Of a stretch of DNA of 64,000 bases, positions 8,023 to 15,568 are shown piece after piece. The DNA is from Sagittula sp. P11. GTDB lineage: Bacteria > Pseudomonadota > Alphaproteobacteria > Rhodobacterales > Rhodobacteraceae. The notes below the pieces were generated by a model. It did not search any database. It was given only the letters and a program-made list of their open reading frames with translations, and was not told the DNA's origin. A program made the translations under genes and the position numbers. Each line of letters starts with the position of its first letter. Within the stretch, counting starts at the first letter, position 1. Location: contig NZ_CP021913.1 of the NCBI RefSeq assembly GCF_002814095.1, forward strand, positions 434,001-498,000. Direction: 5' to 3'.

Positions 8023-8868
8023 TCACTGCGCCGCGACGGTTTCCTGCTTCTGCGTGCCGAGGCCCTCGACATAGACCTCCATCACGTCGCCCGGCTTCAG
8101 GAAGCGCTGGGGTTTCATGCCCATGCCCACACCCGAGGGCGTGCCGGTGGCGATGATGTCGCCCGGTTGCAGCAGCATGAAGTTCGACATGTACGCCACG
8201 ATCTCGGCCACGCCGAAGATCATGTCGTCGGTGTTCGAATCCTGCACCGTCTCGCCGTTCAGCTTCAGCGACAGCGCCAGCTTCTGCGGGTCCGGGATCT
8301 CGTCGGCAGTCACCAGCCACGGGCCGGTCGGGCCGAAGGTCGGGGCAGACTTGCCCTTCATCCACGTGCCGCCGCGCTCGATCTGGTACTCGCGCTCGGA
8401 CATGTCGTTGATGACGCAGTAGCCCGCCACGTGGGACAGCGCCTCGGCTTCCGTGATGTAGGAGGCGGTCTTGCCGATCACCACGCCCAGCTCGACCTCC
8501 CAGTCCGACTTCACCGAGCCGCGCGGGATCACCACCGGGTCGAAGGGACCGGACAGCGACGAGGTCGCCTTGTTGAAGATGATCGGCTCTTTCGGCGGCT
8601 CCGCACCGGTTTCGGCGGCGTGCTTGGCGTAGTTCAGGCCGATGCAGAAGAAGTTCGGCACGGTGGCGAGGCAGGCGCCGATGCGGCCCGGGTTCTCGAC
8701 CACCGGCAGGCTCGACACGTCCACCGACCGCAGCTTGTCGAGCGCCTCGATGGAGACGCTTTCGCCCGCGAAGTCGCTGACATGGGCCGAGAGGTCGCGC
8801 ACGCGGCCTTCATCGTCCAGCATACCGGGCTTTTCCTGGCCCGCCGGGCCGTAGCGCAAGAGTTTCAT
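8023..8868 (-). CDS. Fumarylacetoacetate hydrolase-family enzyme, probable 2,4-diketo-3-deoxy-L-fuconate hydrolase
   Basis: 281-residue FAH-superfamily protein. The sequence pattern (MKLLRYGPAGQEKPGMLDD, FFCIGLNYAKHAAE, KSDWEVELGVVIGK, YQIERGGTWMKGK) matches the branch that hydrolyses 2,4-diketo-3-deoxy-L-fuconate or related diketo-deoxy sugar acids to pyruvate plus lactate or glycolate; database names for this branch also include ureidoglycolate lyase. The DWEVELG motif carries metal-binding acidic residues. The ATG at 8866-8868 was chosen over an upstream start lying in the gntR gene. It follows gntR on the minus strand at 59 nt, so the two are probably cotranscribed. A 2-keto-3-deoxy-L-fuconate dehydrogenase-like SDR at 16659-17381 would supply its substrate. 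Substrate assignment is inference. Confidence 0.8.
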   Translation of the reverse strand: MKLLRYGPAGQEKPGMLDDEGRVRDLSAHVSDFAGESVSIEALDKLRSVDVSSLPVVENPGRIGACLATVPNFFCIGLNYAKHAAETGAEPPKEPIIFNKATSSLSGPFDPVVIPRGSVKSDWEVELGVVIGKTASYITEAEALSHVAGYCVINDMSEREYQIERGGTWMKGKSAPTFGPTGPWLVTADEIPDPQKLALSLKLNGETVQDSNTDDMIFGVAEIVAYMSNFMLLQPGDIIATGTPSGVGMGMKPQRFLKPGDVMEVYVEGLGTQKQETVAAQ

Positions 8869-8927
8869 TTCTGTCCTTTCCTGGGGTGTCTTGTCTGAAG
8901 ATGTCGTTCCGGCCGCTCGGCAGCCGT

Positions 8928-9614
8928 TCAGCCGGAGGTCGCGGCAGAGGCAGGGTCCGTGGTCCCGGTCTGCTCGGAATCGAAGAAATCCGCCACGTTG
9001 ATCAGCAGGTGGTCGAGGTGCGCCCTGAGGCTCTTTTCCACTTCTGCCACGTCGCGGGCCCTGAGGCCCTGCACGATGGCCGCGTGCTGGTCCAGCACCC
9101 GGTCCCTTGCGTGCTTGCGGCTGGCCGAGAGGTAGCGCGCCCGCCACAGCCGTGCCAGCAGGGCGCGGTGCATCTCGGCCAGAACCGGATTGCCCGCCGC
9201 CTCCGCGATGGCGCGGTGAAAGCTCATGTCGATCTCGAAGACCTCCAGCTTGTCGAGTTTGTCGTATTCCCGTGCCATCCGGGCCGCGACGTCGCTGATG
9301 TGGTCGATCTCCGCGTCCGAGGCGCGTTCGCAGGCGAGCCGGGCAGACAGGAGCTCCAGCGCGGTCATCACTTCGATGTTGTGCGCCACGTCCTCGAAGG
9401 AGGGCTGCGCAACGATGGGCGACCGCGCCGGGCGCAGGATCACGAGGCCCTCCTTGGCGAGGATTCGAATCGCTTCGCGCATCGGCGTGCGGCTCACACC
9501 GAGTTCTCCCGCGTGATCGCGTTCCTTGACCGCCGTCCCGGGCGGCAGGACGCCCCGCAGGATGTCCCTCCGCAGACGATTCGCGATCTGCTCCGGCAAG
9601 GTCTCCTCGGCCAT
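8928..9614 (-). CDS. GntR-family (FadR/FCD) transcriptional regulator, candidate UxuR/ExuR-like regulator
   Basis: 228-residue DNA-binding protein with an N-terminal winged helix-turn-helix (residues about 5-70: QIANRLRRDILRGVLPPGT...GVSRTPMREAIRILAKEGLV) and a C-terminal FCD ligand-binding domain. The metal/ligand residues of FCD proteins are visible as Asp129 and His133 (EIDMSFH), His177 (LDQHAAI) and His199 (RAHLDHL). It is divergent from the TRAP transporter genes, with two TGGTATACCA palindromes between them, implying autoregulation and control of the transporter. UxuR and ExuR of E. coli belong to this family and bind this same palindrome. Effector expected to be a sugar acid or its keto-deoxy derivative; this is inferred. 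Confidence 0.88.
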   Translation of the reverse strand: MAEETLPEQIANRLRRDILRGVLPPGTAVKERDHAGELGVSRTPMREAIRILAKEGLVILRPARSPIVAQPSFEDVAHNIEVMTALELLSARLACERASDAEIDHISDVAARMAREYDKLDKLEVFEIDMSFHRAIAEAAGNPVLAEMHRALLARLWRARYLSASRKHARDRVLDQHAAIVQGLRARDVAEVEKSLRAHLDHLLINVADFFDSEQTGTTDPASAATSG

Positions 9615-9695
9615 GCTGCGCCCTAGCCTTTTCTTTCCGTTATATTTTTTGTTGCCCGCGCAAACATGCAGCCAACGCCTCCCACTGGCGAAATT

Positions 9696-9705
9696 TGGTA
9701 TACCA
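9696..9705. promoter_or_regulatory. UxuR/ExuR-type operator (site 2)
   Basis: Core TGGTATACCA inside a 14-bp perfect palindrome TTTGGTATACCAAA (9694-9707), in the divergent region between gntR (start 9614) and dctP (start 9889). 57 bp from site 3. Confidence 0.8.
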
Positions 9706-9752
9706 AAAATCCTTGCCTGTCGACATGGGTTTGGTTAGCGTACCTCCACGGG

Positions 9753-9762
9753 TGGTATACCA
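9753..9762. promoter_or_regulatory. UxuR/ExuR-type operator (site 3)
   Basis: Perfect TGGTATACCA palindrome, 126 nt upstream of the dctP start. With site 2 it forms a pair spaced 57 bp centre to centre. An imperfect half-site-like GGTTAGCGTACC lies between them at 9733-9744. Confidence 0.75.
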
Positions 9763-9888
9763 TCCTGGACCGGGGACGAGAATCCCGGTTGCGCATCGGG
9801 GTCGAGGCGCCCCTTTTCGACACCGGGGTGGAGGTACCCCGCATACAAATAGGGCGGCCCGCTAAGACGGTCGTCATGGGAGGAGACA

Positions 9889-10899
9889 ATGAAGAAATTG
9901 CTGACGACGGCTGCGGCCGTTGCCATTGTTGCGACCGGCGCGTCGGCGCAGGACGTGACCCTGCGCATCCAGACGCACTACGCGACCGAGCATCCCTCGG
10001 GCATCCTGGCTGCCCAGTTCGCCGACGACGTGGAAACCATGTCCGAAGGCTCCATCGACATCGAGATGTTCTACAGCTCGTCCGTCGTGGCCACGACGGA
10101 AACTTTCGATGCCGCGATCAACGGCATTCTCGACTGCGACATGACCGGCGGCGCATACCAGACCGGCAAGAACCCGGCCTTCCAGTTCGTCGGCGACATC
10201 ATGGGCGGCTACGACACGCCGTGGCAGCAGATCTCGTGGCTGTACTACGGTGGCGGCTACGATGCCGCGCAGGAGCTGTACAACTCGCAGGGCATGCAGC
10301 TGGTCGGCTGGTGGCTTTACGGACAGGAATCGCTCTCTTCGTCCCAGCCGCTGGCAGGCCCCGACGACCTGAAGGGCTGGAAGTTCCGTTCGCCCCCGGG
10401 CCTCGAAACCGAGATCTTCGAGCAGTTGGGCGCGCAGCCCATCGTGATGGATTTCACCGAGGTCTTCACGGCGCTGGAAACCGGCATCATCGACGGTGCG
10501 GACGCATCCGGCCTGGCAAACAACGTGGGCCTCGGTCTCTATGACCTCGTGAACCACGCGACCTACCCGGGCTTCCACTCCATGCCGTCCGACCACCTCG
10601 CCTGCAACAAGGGCGTGTGGGACGGCCTGACCGAGGCACAGCGCCGGATCATCGACACCGCGATGCAGAAACTGACGCTGCACACCGCGCTGTCGAACGA
10701 GAAGAAGAACGCCGAAGCGGCGGCCATGCTGACCGAGAAGGGCGTGACCCTGCACAACTGGTCGGCAGAGGACCGGGCCGACTTCCGCAAGGCCGCACAG
10801 GTCGCGTGGGATGACTGGGCCGGCCGTTCGCCCGAGGCCGCTGCACTGGTCGAAAGCCACCGCAGCTACCTCAAGGATCTCGGCCTGATCGCGGAATAA
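9889..10899 (+). CDS. dctP: TRAP transporter solute-binding protein DctP
   Basis: Periplasmic substrate-binding protein of a tripartite ATP-independent (TRAP) transporter, 336 residues. Signal peptide MKKLLTTAAAVAIVATGASAQ (residues 1-21). The mature protein shows the DctP-family carboxylate-binding segment KFRSPPGLETEIFEQLGAQP followed by ETGIIDGADASG, where the conserved Arg normally pairs with the ligand carboxylate. Preceded by GGGAGGAGAC and two UxuR-type operators, divergent from gntR. A strong intrinsic terminator separates it from dctQ, which would give excess binding protein over membrane subunits. Gene content and operator suggest an aldonate, uronate or related sugar-acid ligand; the sequence alone does not prove it. 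Confidence 0.92.
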   Translation: MKKLLTTAAAVAIVATGASAQDVTLRIQTHYATEHPSGILAAQFADDVETMSEGSIDIEMFYSSSVVATTETFDAAINGILDCDMTGGAYQTGKNPAFQFVGDIMGGYDTPWQQISWLYYGGGYDAAQELYNSQGMQLVGWWLYGQESLSSSQPLAGPDDLKGWKFRSPPGLETEIFEQLGAQPIVMDFTEVFTALETGIIDGADASGLANNVGLGLYDLVNHATYPGFHSMPSDHLACNKGVWDGLTEAQRRIIDTAMQKLTLHTALSNEKKNAEAAAMLTEKGVTLHNWSAEDRADFRKAAQVAWDDWAGRSPEAAALVESHRSYLKDLGLIAE

Positions 10900-10924
10900 C
10901 ATCCGCATCCGACCGATGGACAGC

Positions 10925-10958
10925 AACGGCGGGCTCTTTCCCGGGGCCCGCCGTTTTT
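10925..10958 (+). terminator. Intrinsic terminator/attenuator between dctP and dctQ
   Basis: Perfect 10-bp stem AACGGCGGGC / GCCCGCCGTT with an 11-nt loop, running straight into T5. This is the cleanest intrinsic terminator in the window. It lies 25 nt after dctP and 42 nt before dctQ, so partial read-through would set the ratio of binding protein to permease. Confidence 0.85.
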
Positions 10959-11000
10959 GACACCAAGGGCCCCGATAACGGGGTCGCGGGGAGGCATATC

Positions 11001-11810
11001 ATGAACGGCGAGAGCGTCTGGCTCGGGTCGATGCGGGGACCGATCCGCTTGGCCATGTTCATCTTCATCATTCTGTCGCTGGCGATTTACGCCTGGTTCC
11101 TTATCGCGCAATACACCACGGCCGAGCCGATCGGCATGCACGAGATGATCCGCCCCGGGGGCCGGCCGCTGGTGCAGGCGCTCCTGATCAGCATCTTGCT
11201 CGCGCTGCTGTTCAGTTCGCTTTACCTGTCGGACTTCAAGGGCGTGATCGAGGTGGAGCGCACCGGCCCGTTCGACATCTTCAGCCTCGTCCTCGGGCGG
11301 CTGTCGATGATCGCCACGGCCTTCATCGTCGTCACCATGGGTTTCGAGGTCGTGGCGCGCTACATCTTCAACGGCGGCACGCTCTGGGCGAACGAGTTGT
11401 CGCTCTGGATCGCGGCCTTCGTGTTCCTGTTCTCCGGCCTCTACGCCATGCAGCAGCGCTGCCATATCCGCATCTACGTGATCTACGACATGATGCCGCG
11501 CTGGATGCAGAAGGCGTCCGACTGCACGTCGGTCTTCCTGATCTGGGTCTTCGTGGGCTGCCTGATCTGGGGCGGGTACAACGACGCGATCCGGCGTCTG
11601 ATGAACCTTGAGGGCTATGGCTCCGCATGGGATCCGCCGATCCCCGGCACGGTCAAGACCGCCGTCCTGGTCGTCGGCCTGGCGGTGGCGCTGCAGGCGC
11701 TGTCGAACCTGATCGCCGACTGGAACAAGGCGCCGGAACACCACTCCGCCGACGACATCGACGAACACGAAATCGAGAACATCCGCAAAACGCTCGAAGG
11801 GGACAAGTAA
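11001..11810 (+). CDS. dctQ: TRAP transporter small permease DctQ, N-terminally extended
   Basis: Small membrane subunit of the TRAP system, 269 residues against the usual 160-200. The DctQ core starts near residue 90 (FDIFSLVLGRLSMIATAFIV) and has the normal four membrane segments, including ELSLWIAAFVFLFSGLYAM. Ahead of it lie two additional hydrophobic segments (IRLAMFIFIILSLAIYAWFL and ALLISILLALLFSSLYLSDF), giving about six in total. The ATG at 11001 follows GGGGAGG. It abuts dctM directly: the DctQ stop TAA ends at 11810 and the dctM ATG begins at 11811. The extension looks genuine because it is hydrophobic and in good coding context. An alternative would be a shorter start inside the gene. 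Confidence 0.88.
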   Translation: MNGESVWLGSMRGPIRLAMFIFIILSLAIYAWFLIAQYTTAEPIGMHEMIRPGGRPLVQALLISILLALLFSSLYLSDFKGVIEVERTGPFDIFSLVLGRLSMIATAFIVVTMGFEVVARYIFNGGTLWANELSLWIAAFVFLFSGLYAMQQRCHIRIYVIYDMMPRWMQKASDCTSVFLIWVFVGCLIWGGYNDAIRRLMNLEGYGSAWDPPIPGTVKTAVLVVGLAVALQALSNLIADWNKAPEHHSADDIDEHEIENIRKTLEGDK

Positions 11811-13406
11811 ATGGTCGATATCGGCACACTCTCCCTGGTCCTGCTGTTCGGGATGTTCGCCCTCCTGGCCATCGGGATGCCGCTGGGCTTCGCCTCGGCC
11901 TTCCTTGCCGTGGTCACGCTGCTTCTGAAGTTCGACACCGACATCCTGTTCCGCAACTTCGGCATGGGACCGTTCTCGGTGCTGGGCCAGGCGATCTACC
12001 GGCAGATGGTCAACTACGTCCTGATCTCGGTGCCGCTGTTCATATTCATGGCCGCGCTGCTGGAACGATCCGGCATCGCACGGGACATGTACTCGTCGCT
12101 CAACGTCTGGCTCAGCCGGACCCGGGGCGGCATCGCCATCGTGACCTCGGTCATGGCCGTCATCATGGCCGCCATGTCGGGCATCATCGGCGGCGAGGTC
12201 GTGCTTCTGGGCCTGATCGCCCTGCCCCAGATGCTGCGGCTGGGCTACAACCAGAACCTCGCCATCGGCACGATCTGCGCCTCCGGCTCTCTGGGCACCA
12301 TGATCCCGCCGTCCATCGTGCTGATCTTCTACGGCCTCGTGACGGAAACCTCGATCAAGGCGCTGTTCACCGCGTCCTTCCTGCCGGGCTTCATGCTGGC
12401 GTCCTTCTTCATCATCTACATCGTGGTGCGGACACGGATGAGTCCCGAGATGGCGCCCCTGCCGCCCGAGGACCCGGATGCGCCCAAGGGCAACGAGAAA
12501 CGGATGATGTTCCTCGGCTTCATCTCGAAGCTCGGCATGTACATCACCGCCGCGCTGCTGGTCCGCGCGCTGTTCTTCACCATCTTCGGCATGAACGTCC
12601 CCACCGAGGGCGTCGAGCCGATCCTTCTGGGCATGGTGTCGGACCTTCCGTGGCTTGCCGGGGCCTTCGTCCTCTTCGGGGTGATCGCCTTCGCGCTGGT
12701 CGGACGCGAGCGCACCGCCGCGGGCTGGGAGATGGGCCGCGGCCTGATCGCGCCCACGGTGGTGATCGGCGTGGTCCTGGGGTCGATCTACGGCGGCATC
12801 ACCGGCATCACCGAGGCCGCCGGCATGGGCGTCGTCGCCGTCTTCGTGATCGGCCTGATCCGGCGCGAGATGACCATCGAGATCGTGTGGGACGCGCTCC
12901 TGCGCACGGTGAAGTCCACCGGCACGATCATCTGGGTGACCATCGGCGCCGCCGCGCTGGCCGCCGCCTATACCCTTGCAGGCGGGCCGACCTACGTGGC
13001 GAACATGATCGTGGGTGCCGACATGCCGACTATGGGCGTGATCCTGATCATGATGTTCATCTTCCTGATCATGGGGATGTTCATGGACTGGGTCGGCATC
13101 GTGCTGCTCATCATGCCGGTCTTCCTGCCGATCGTCGTCCGCCTGCCCGCCGAAGAGATCGGCTGGTTCGCTCACGTCGACGCACGGATGATCCCGATCT
13201 GGTTCGGCGTGGTGTTCTGCATGAACATGCAGGTCAGTTTCCTGTCGCCCCCCTTCGGCCCGGCCGCGTTCTACCTGAAGTCGGTGGCGCCGCCGCACAT
13301 CTCGCTGACCGACATCTTCAAGGGCTTCCTGCCGTTCATCGCGCTCCAGCTTCTGGCGCTGGCGGTGCTGCTGGCCTGGCCGCCCATCGTGACGGTCTTC
13401 CTGTAA
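11811..13406 (+). CDS. dctM: TRAP transporter large permease DctM
   Basis: Large transmembrane subunit of the TRAP transporter, 531 residues, somewhat longer than the typical 425-450. It starts with the family-typical LLFGMFALLAIGMPLGFASAFLAVV and contains SGIIGGEVVLLGLIALPQM and SGSLGTMIPPSIVLIFYGL, the characteristic DctM segments. The extra length lies in the centre (about residues 205-310), a hydrophilic stretch plus added membrane segments before the second half, as in the longer dctM subclass. It couples substrate uptake to a cation gradient. Immediately follows dctQ with no gap and ends before a 12-bp terminator stem. Confidence 0.92.
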   Translation: MVDIGTLSLVLLFGMFALLAIGMPLGFASAFLAVVTLLLKFDTDILFRNFGMGPFSVLGQAIYRQMVNYVLISVPLFIFMAALLERSGIARDMYSSLNVWLSRTRGGIAIVTSVMAVIMAAMSGIIGGEVVLLGLIALPQMLRLGYNQNLAIGTICASGSLGTMIPPSIVLIFYGLVTETSIKALFTASFLPGFMLASFFIIYIVVRTRMSPEMAPLPPEDPDAPKGNEKRMMFLGFISKLGMYITAALLVRALFFTIFGMNVPTEGVEPILLGMVSDLPWLAGAFVLFGVIAFALVGRERTAAGWEMGRGLIAPTVVIGVVLGSIYGGITGITEAAGMGVVAVFVIGLIRREMTIEIVWDALLRTVKSTGTIIWVTIGAAALAAAYTLAGGPTYVANMIVGADMPTMGVILIMMFIFLIMGMFMDWVGIVLLIMPVFLPIVVRLPAEEIGWFAHVDARMIPIWFGVVFCMNMQVSFLSPPFGPAAFYLKSVAPPHISLTDIFKGFLPFIALQLLALAVLLAWPPIVTVFL

Positions 13407-13414
13407 GGCCCTGC

Positions 13415-13444
13415 GCGCCCGGGCGGGACGTACCGCCCGGGCGC
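13415..13444 (+). terminator. Terminator-like hairpin after dctPQM
   Basis: Perfect 12-bp stem GCGCCCGGGCGG / CCGCCCGGGCGC with loop GACGTA, starting 9 nt after the dctM stop. The downstream side is CGCTTTCG, a short T-run only. A second 7-bp hairpin (GCCCCGC / GCGGGGC) follows at about 13451-13471. Confidence 0.65.
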
Positions 13445-13570
13445 CGCTTTCGCCCCGCATCACCGGCGGGGCGCGACATATCCCGGTGTCCGGGGCAAGG
13501 CCCCCAGTCCCACATCCTCAGCAAGGACGGGCGCCGGTCGTGGCGCCGCCCCGCCGAAAGGGCCCCGCCG

Positions 13571-13828
13571 ATGCCGTTGATGGCACCCCCCGAACAGGTC
13601 TCCCGCTTCGAAACCGAAGGCTGCCTCGTGGTCGCCAACGTGCTCGACCCGCTGACGCCCGGCCGCTTGAAGGCCGGGTTCGCGGCCCGGTCCCGCCGCG
13701 CGCCGCAGACGGAGTTGCGCGACCGGCAGGCCCGGCGCACCCCGTGGCACGACACGCGGGCGCGGCTGTCAGGCACGGCGCACATCCCGATCCACCGCCG
13801 GAAATCCGACAGCCCGGTTTGCGCATGA
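13571..13828 (+). pseudogene. Possible remnant of a phytanoyl-CoA dioxygenase-type gene
   Basis: An 85-codon open frame in the 535-nt gap between dctM and the altronate-dehydratase-family gene. Its first 35 residues (PEQVSRFETEGCLVVANVLD...RLKAGF) resemble the N-terminus of PhyH-type Fe(II)/2-oxoglutarate dioxygenases, which begin with an F-x-x-x-G-x-L-V-V-x-x-V-L-D pattern; compare the intact PhyH gene at 23281-24171. The rest does not match and no HxD iron motif occurs, so this would be a truncated relic. Chance similarity in GC-rich sequence cannot be excluded. Apart from this and the terminator hairpins, I see no gene in 13407-13941; a short CCGGGC/GCCCGG hairpin lies just upstream of the next gene. 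Confidence 0.35.
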
Positions 13829-13941
13829 CTTGAATCCCCCGCCCGAAAGGCGCACAAGCCAACCCAGCACCCGAAACTGGAATATTAGAAGATCACCGCC
13901 GGGCTCCTGCCCGGTGTCTGCATGAAGCAAGAGAGATCGCA

Positions 13942-15435
13942 ATGACCACCGTTCGTTTGTCCGAGGCCGACAATGTCGTCACCGCCGTGACCGCCCTCGA
14001 GGCGGGCAGCCACGGCGCCACGCAACTGATCCCGCGCGGCCACAAGCTCGCCACCCGCGCCATCGCCAGGGGCGAGCCGGTCATCAAGTACGCGCAGGTG
14101 ATCGGCTTTGCCGCCGAGGACATCGCCGAGGGCGCGCATGTGCACACCCACAACCTCGATTTCCGCAACGTCGACACCGAATACGAGTATGCGACGAACA
14201 TCCGCCCTGCCGCGCCGGCCAAGACGCAGGATACCTTCATGGGGTACCGGCGGGCGTCGGGCCGGGTCGGGACGCGGAACTTCATCGCCGTGCTGACCTC
14301 GGTCAACTGCTCCGCCACCGCGGCCCGGCAGATCGCGGCGCATTTCACCCCGGAACGACTGGCCGACTATCCGAATGTCGACGGCGTCGCGGCCTTCGTG
14401 CATGGCACGGGCTGCGGCATGGCCGGACAGGGATCGGAAGGCTTCGAGGCGCTGCAGCGCGTGATGTGGGGCTATGCCAAGAACCCCAACGTCGGCGGCG
14501 TGCTGATGGCGGGACTGGGCTGCGAGATGAACCAGATCGACTGGCTGGTGGAGGCCTATGGCCTGACGCCCGGCCCGCTGTTCCAGTCGATGAACATCCA
14601 GGACGTGGGCGGCCTGCGCAAGACGGTCGAGCTGGGCATCCGCAAGATCGAGGCGATGCTTCCGGTGGTGAACGACGCGCAGCGCGAGGAATGCCCGGCC
14701 TCGGAACTGATGGTCGCGCTCCAGTGCGGCGGCTCGGACGCGTGGTCGGGCATCACGGCGAACCCCGCCGTGGGCCACGCCTGCGACCTGCTGGTCGCGC
14801 AGGGCGGCACCGGCGTGCTGGCCGAAACGCCGGAGATCTACGGCGCCGAGCACCTGCTGACCGCCCGCGCGGTCGACCGCGAGGTGGGCGAGAAGCTGGT
14901 CGGGCTGATCCGCTGGTGGGAGGATTACACCGCGCGCAACAAGGGCTCGATGGACAACAACCCCTCGCCCGGCAACAAGAAGGGCGGCCTGACCACGATC
15001 CTCGAGAAGTCGCTGGGCGCGGCGGCCAAAGGCGGCACCACGCCCCTGACCGGCGTCTACAAGTACGCGGAGCCCGTGACGGCGAAGGGCTTCACCTTCA
15101 TGGACAGCCCCGGTTACGACCCGGCCTCGGTCACCGGCCAGATCGCCTCGGGGTGCAACCTCGTGTGCTTCACCACCGGGCGCGGGTCTGCCTTCGGCGC
15201 GAAGCCCTCGCCCTCGATGAAGGTCGCGACCAACACCGAGATGTTCAACCGCCTGACCGAGGACATGGACATCAACGCGGGCTCGATCCTGACCGAGGGC
15301 AAGTCGGTGGAGGAGGTCGGCCGGGAGATCTACGAGATGTGGCTGCGCATGGCTTCGGGCGAGAAGACGAAGTCCGAGTTGCAGGGGCTGGGCGATTTCG
15401 AGTTCGTGCCATGGCAGATCGGCGCGGTGATGTGA
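13942..15435 (+). CDS. Altronate dehydratase-family sugar-acid dehydratase (UxaA/GarD family)
   Basis: 497-residue, full-length member of the D-altronate/D-galactarate dehydratase family, which removes water from sugar acids to give 2-keto-3-deoxy acids using a metal centre. The N-terminal SAF domain covers about residues 10-95 (LIPRGHKLATRAIARGEPVIKY, HVHTHNLDF). The catalytic domain follows with VGTRNFIAVLTSVNCSATAA, GTGCGMAGQG and CGGSDAWSGITANPA. Published biochemistry on this family shows activities beyond altronate, including L-fuconate and D-arabinonate dehydration. The nearby 2-keto-3-deoxy-L-fuconate dehydrogenase-like SDR and the diketo-acid hydrolase favour such a role here. Followed by a modular intergenic repeat and then a Gfo/Idh/MocA gene. 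Confidence 0.88.
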   Translation: MTTVRLSEADNVVTAVTALEAGSHGATQLIPRGHKLATRAIARGEPVIKYAQVIGFAAEDIAEGAHVHTHNLDFRNVDTEYEYATNIRPAAPAKTQDTFMGYRRASGRVGTRNFIAVLTSVNCSATAARQIAAHFTPERLADYPNVDGVAAFVHGTGCGMAGQGSEGFEALQRVMWGYAKNPNVGGVLMAGLGCEMNQIDWLVEAYGLTPGPLFQSMNIQDVGGLRKTVELGIRKIEAMLPVVNDAQREECPASELMVALQCGGSDAWSGITANPAVGHACDLLVAQGGTGVLAETPEIYGAEHLLTARAVDREVGEKLVGLIRWWEDYTARNKGSMDNNPSPGNKKGGLTTILEKSLGAAAKGGTTPLTGVYKYAEPVTAKGFTFMDSPGYDPASVTGQIASGCNLVCFTTGRGSAFGAKPSPSMKVATNTEMFNRLTEDMDINAGSILTEGKSVEEVGREIYEMWLRMASGEKTKSELQGLGDFEFVPWQIGAVM

Positions 15436-15467
15436 GGGGTTTCGCCCCGGCTGCGCCGGGACGACCC

Positions 15468-15486
15468 GCGGGGGCGCTGCCCCCGC
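15468..15486 (+). terminator. GC hairpin block of modular repeat, copy A
   Basis: Perfect 8-bp stem GCGGGGGC / GCCCCCGC with loop GCT, 32 nt after the stop of the dehydratase. Immediately followed by the conserved block at 15487-15516. The combination recurs near 52468-52527. Confidence 0.55.
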
Positions 15487-15516
15487 ACCCCCGAGGTATT
15501 TTCACCAAGATGAAGG
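15487..15516 (+). repeat. Modular intergenic repeat, copy A
   Basis: Contains CCCCCGAGGTATTTTC followed by ACCAAGATGAAGG. Three further direct copies occur at 33142-33171, 52499-52527 and 59655-59682, plus an inverted partial copy at 59701-59723. All are intergenic and most lie just past gene 3' ends. Confidence 0.7.
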
Positions 15517-15568
15517 CAGGGGCGCATTGGTTGCCGTTGCCCGGAAGACGGAACGAGAGGACGACTTC

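Noticed and set aside
10866-13463. An 865-codon minus-strand frame across dctQ and dctM
   Set aside because: Its translation is His/Asp/Arg low-complexity, the mirror of hydrophobic membrane codons on the plus strand.
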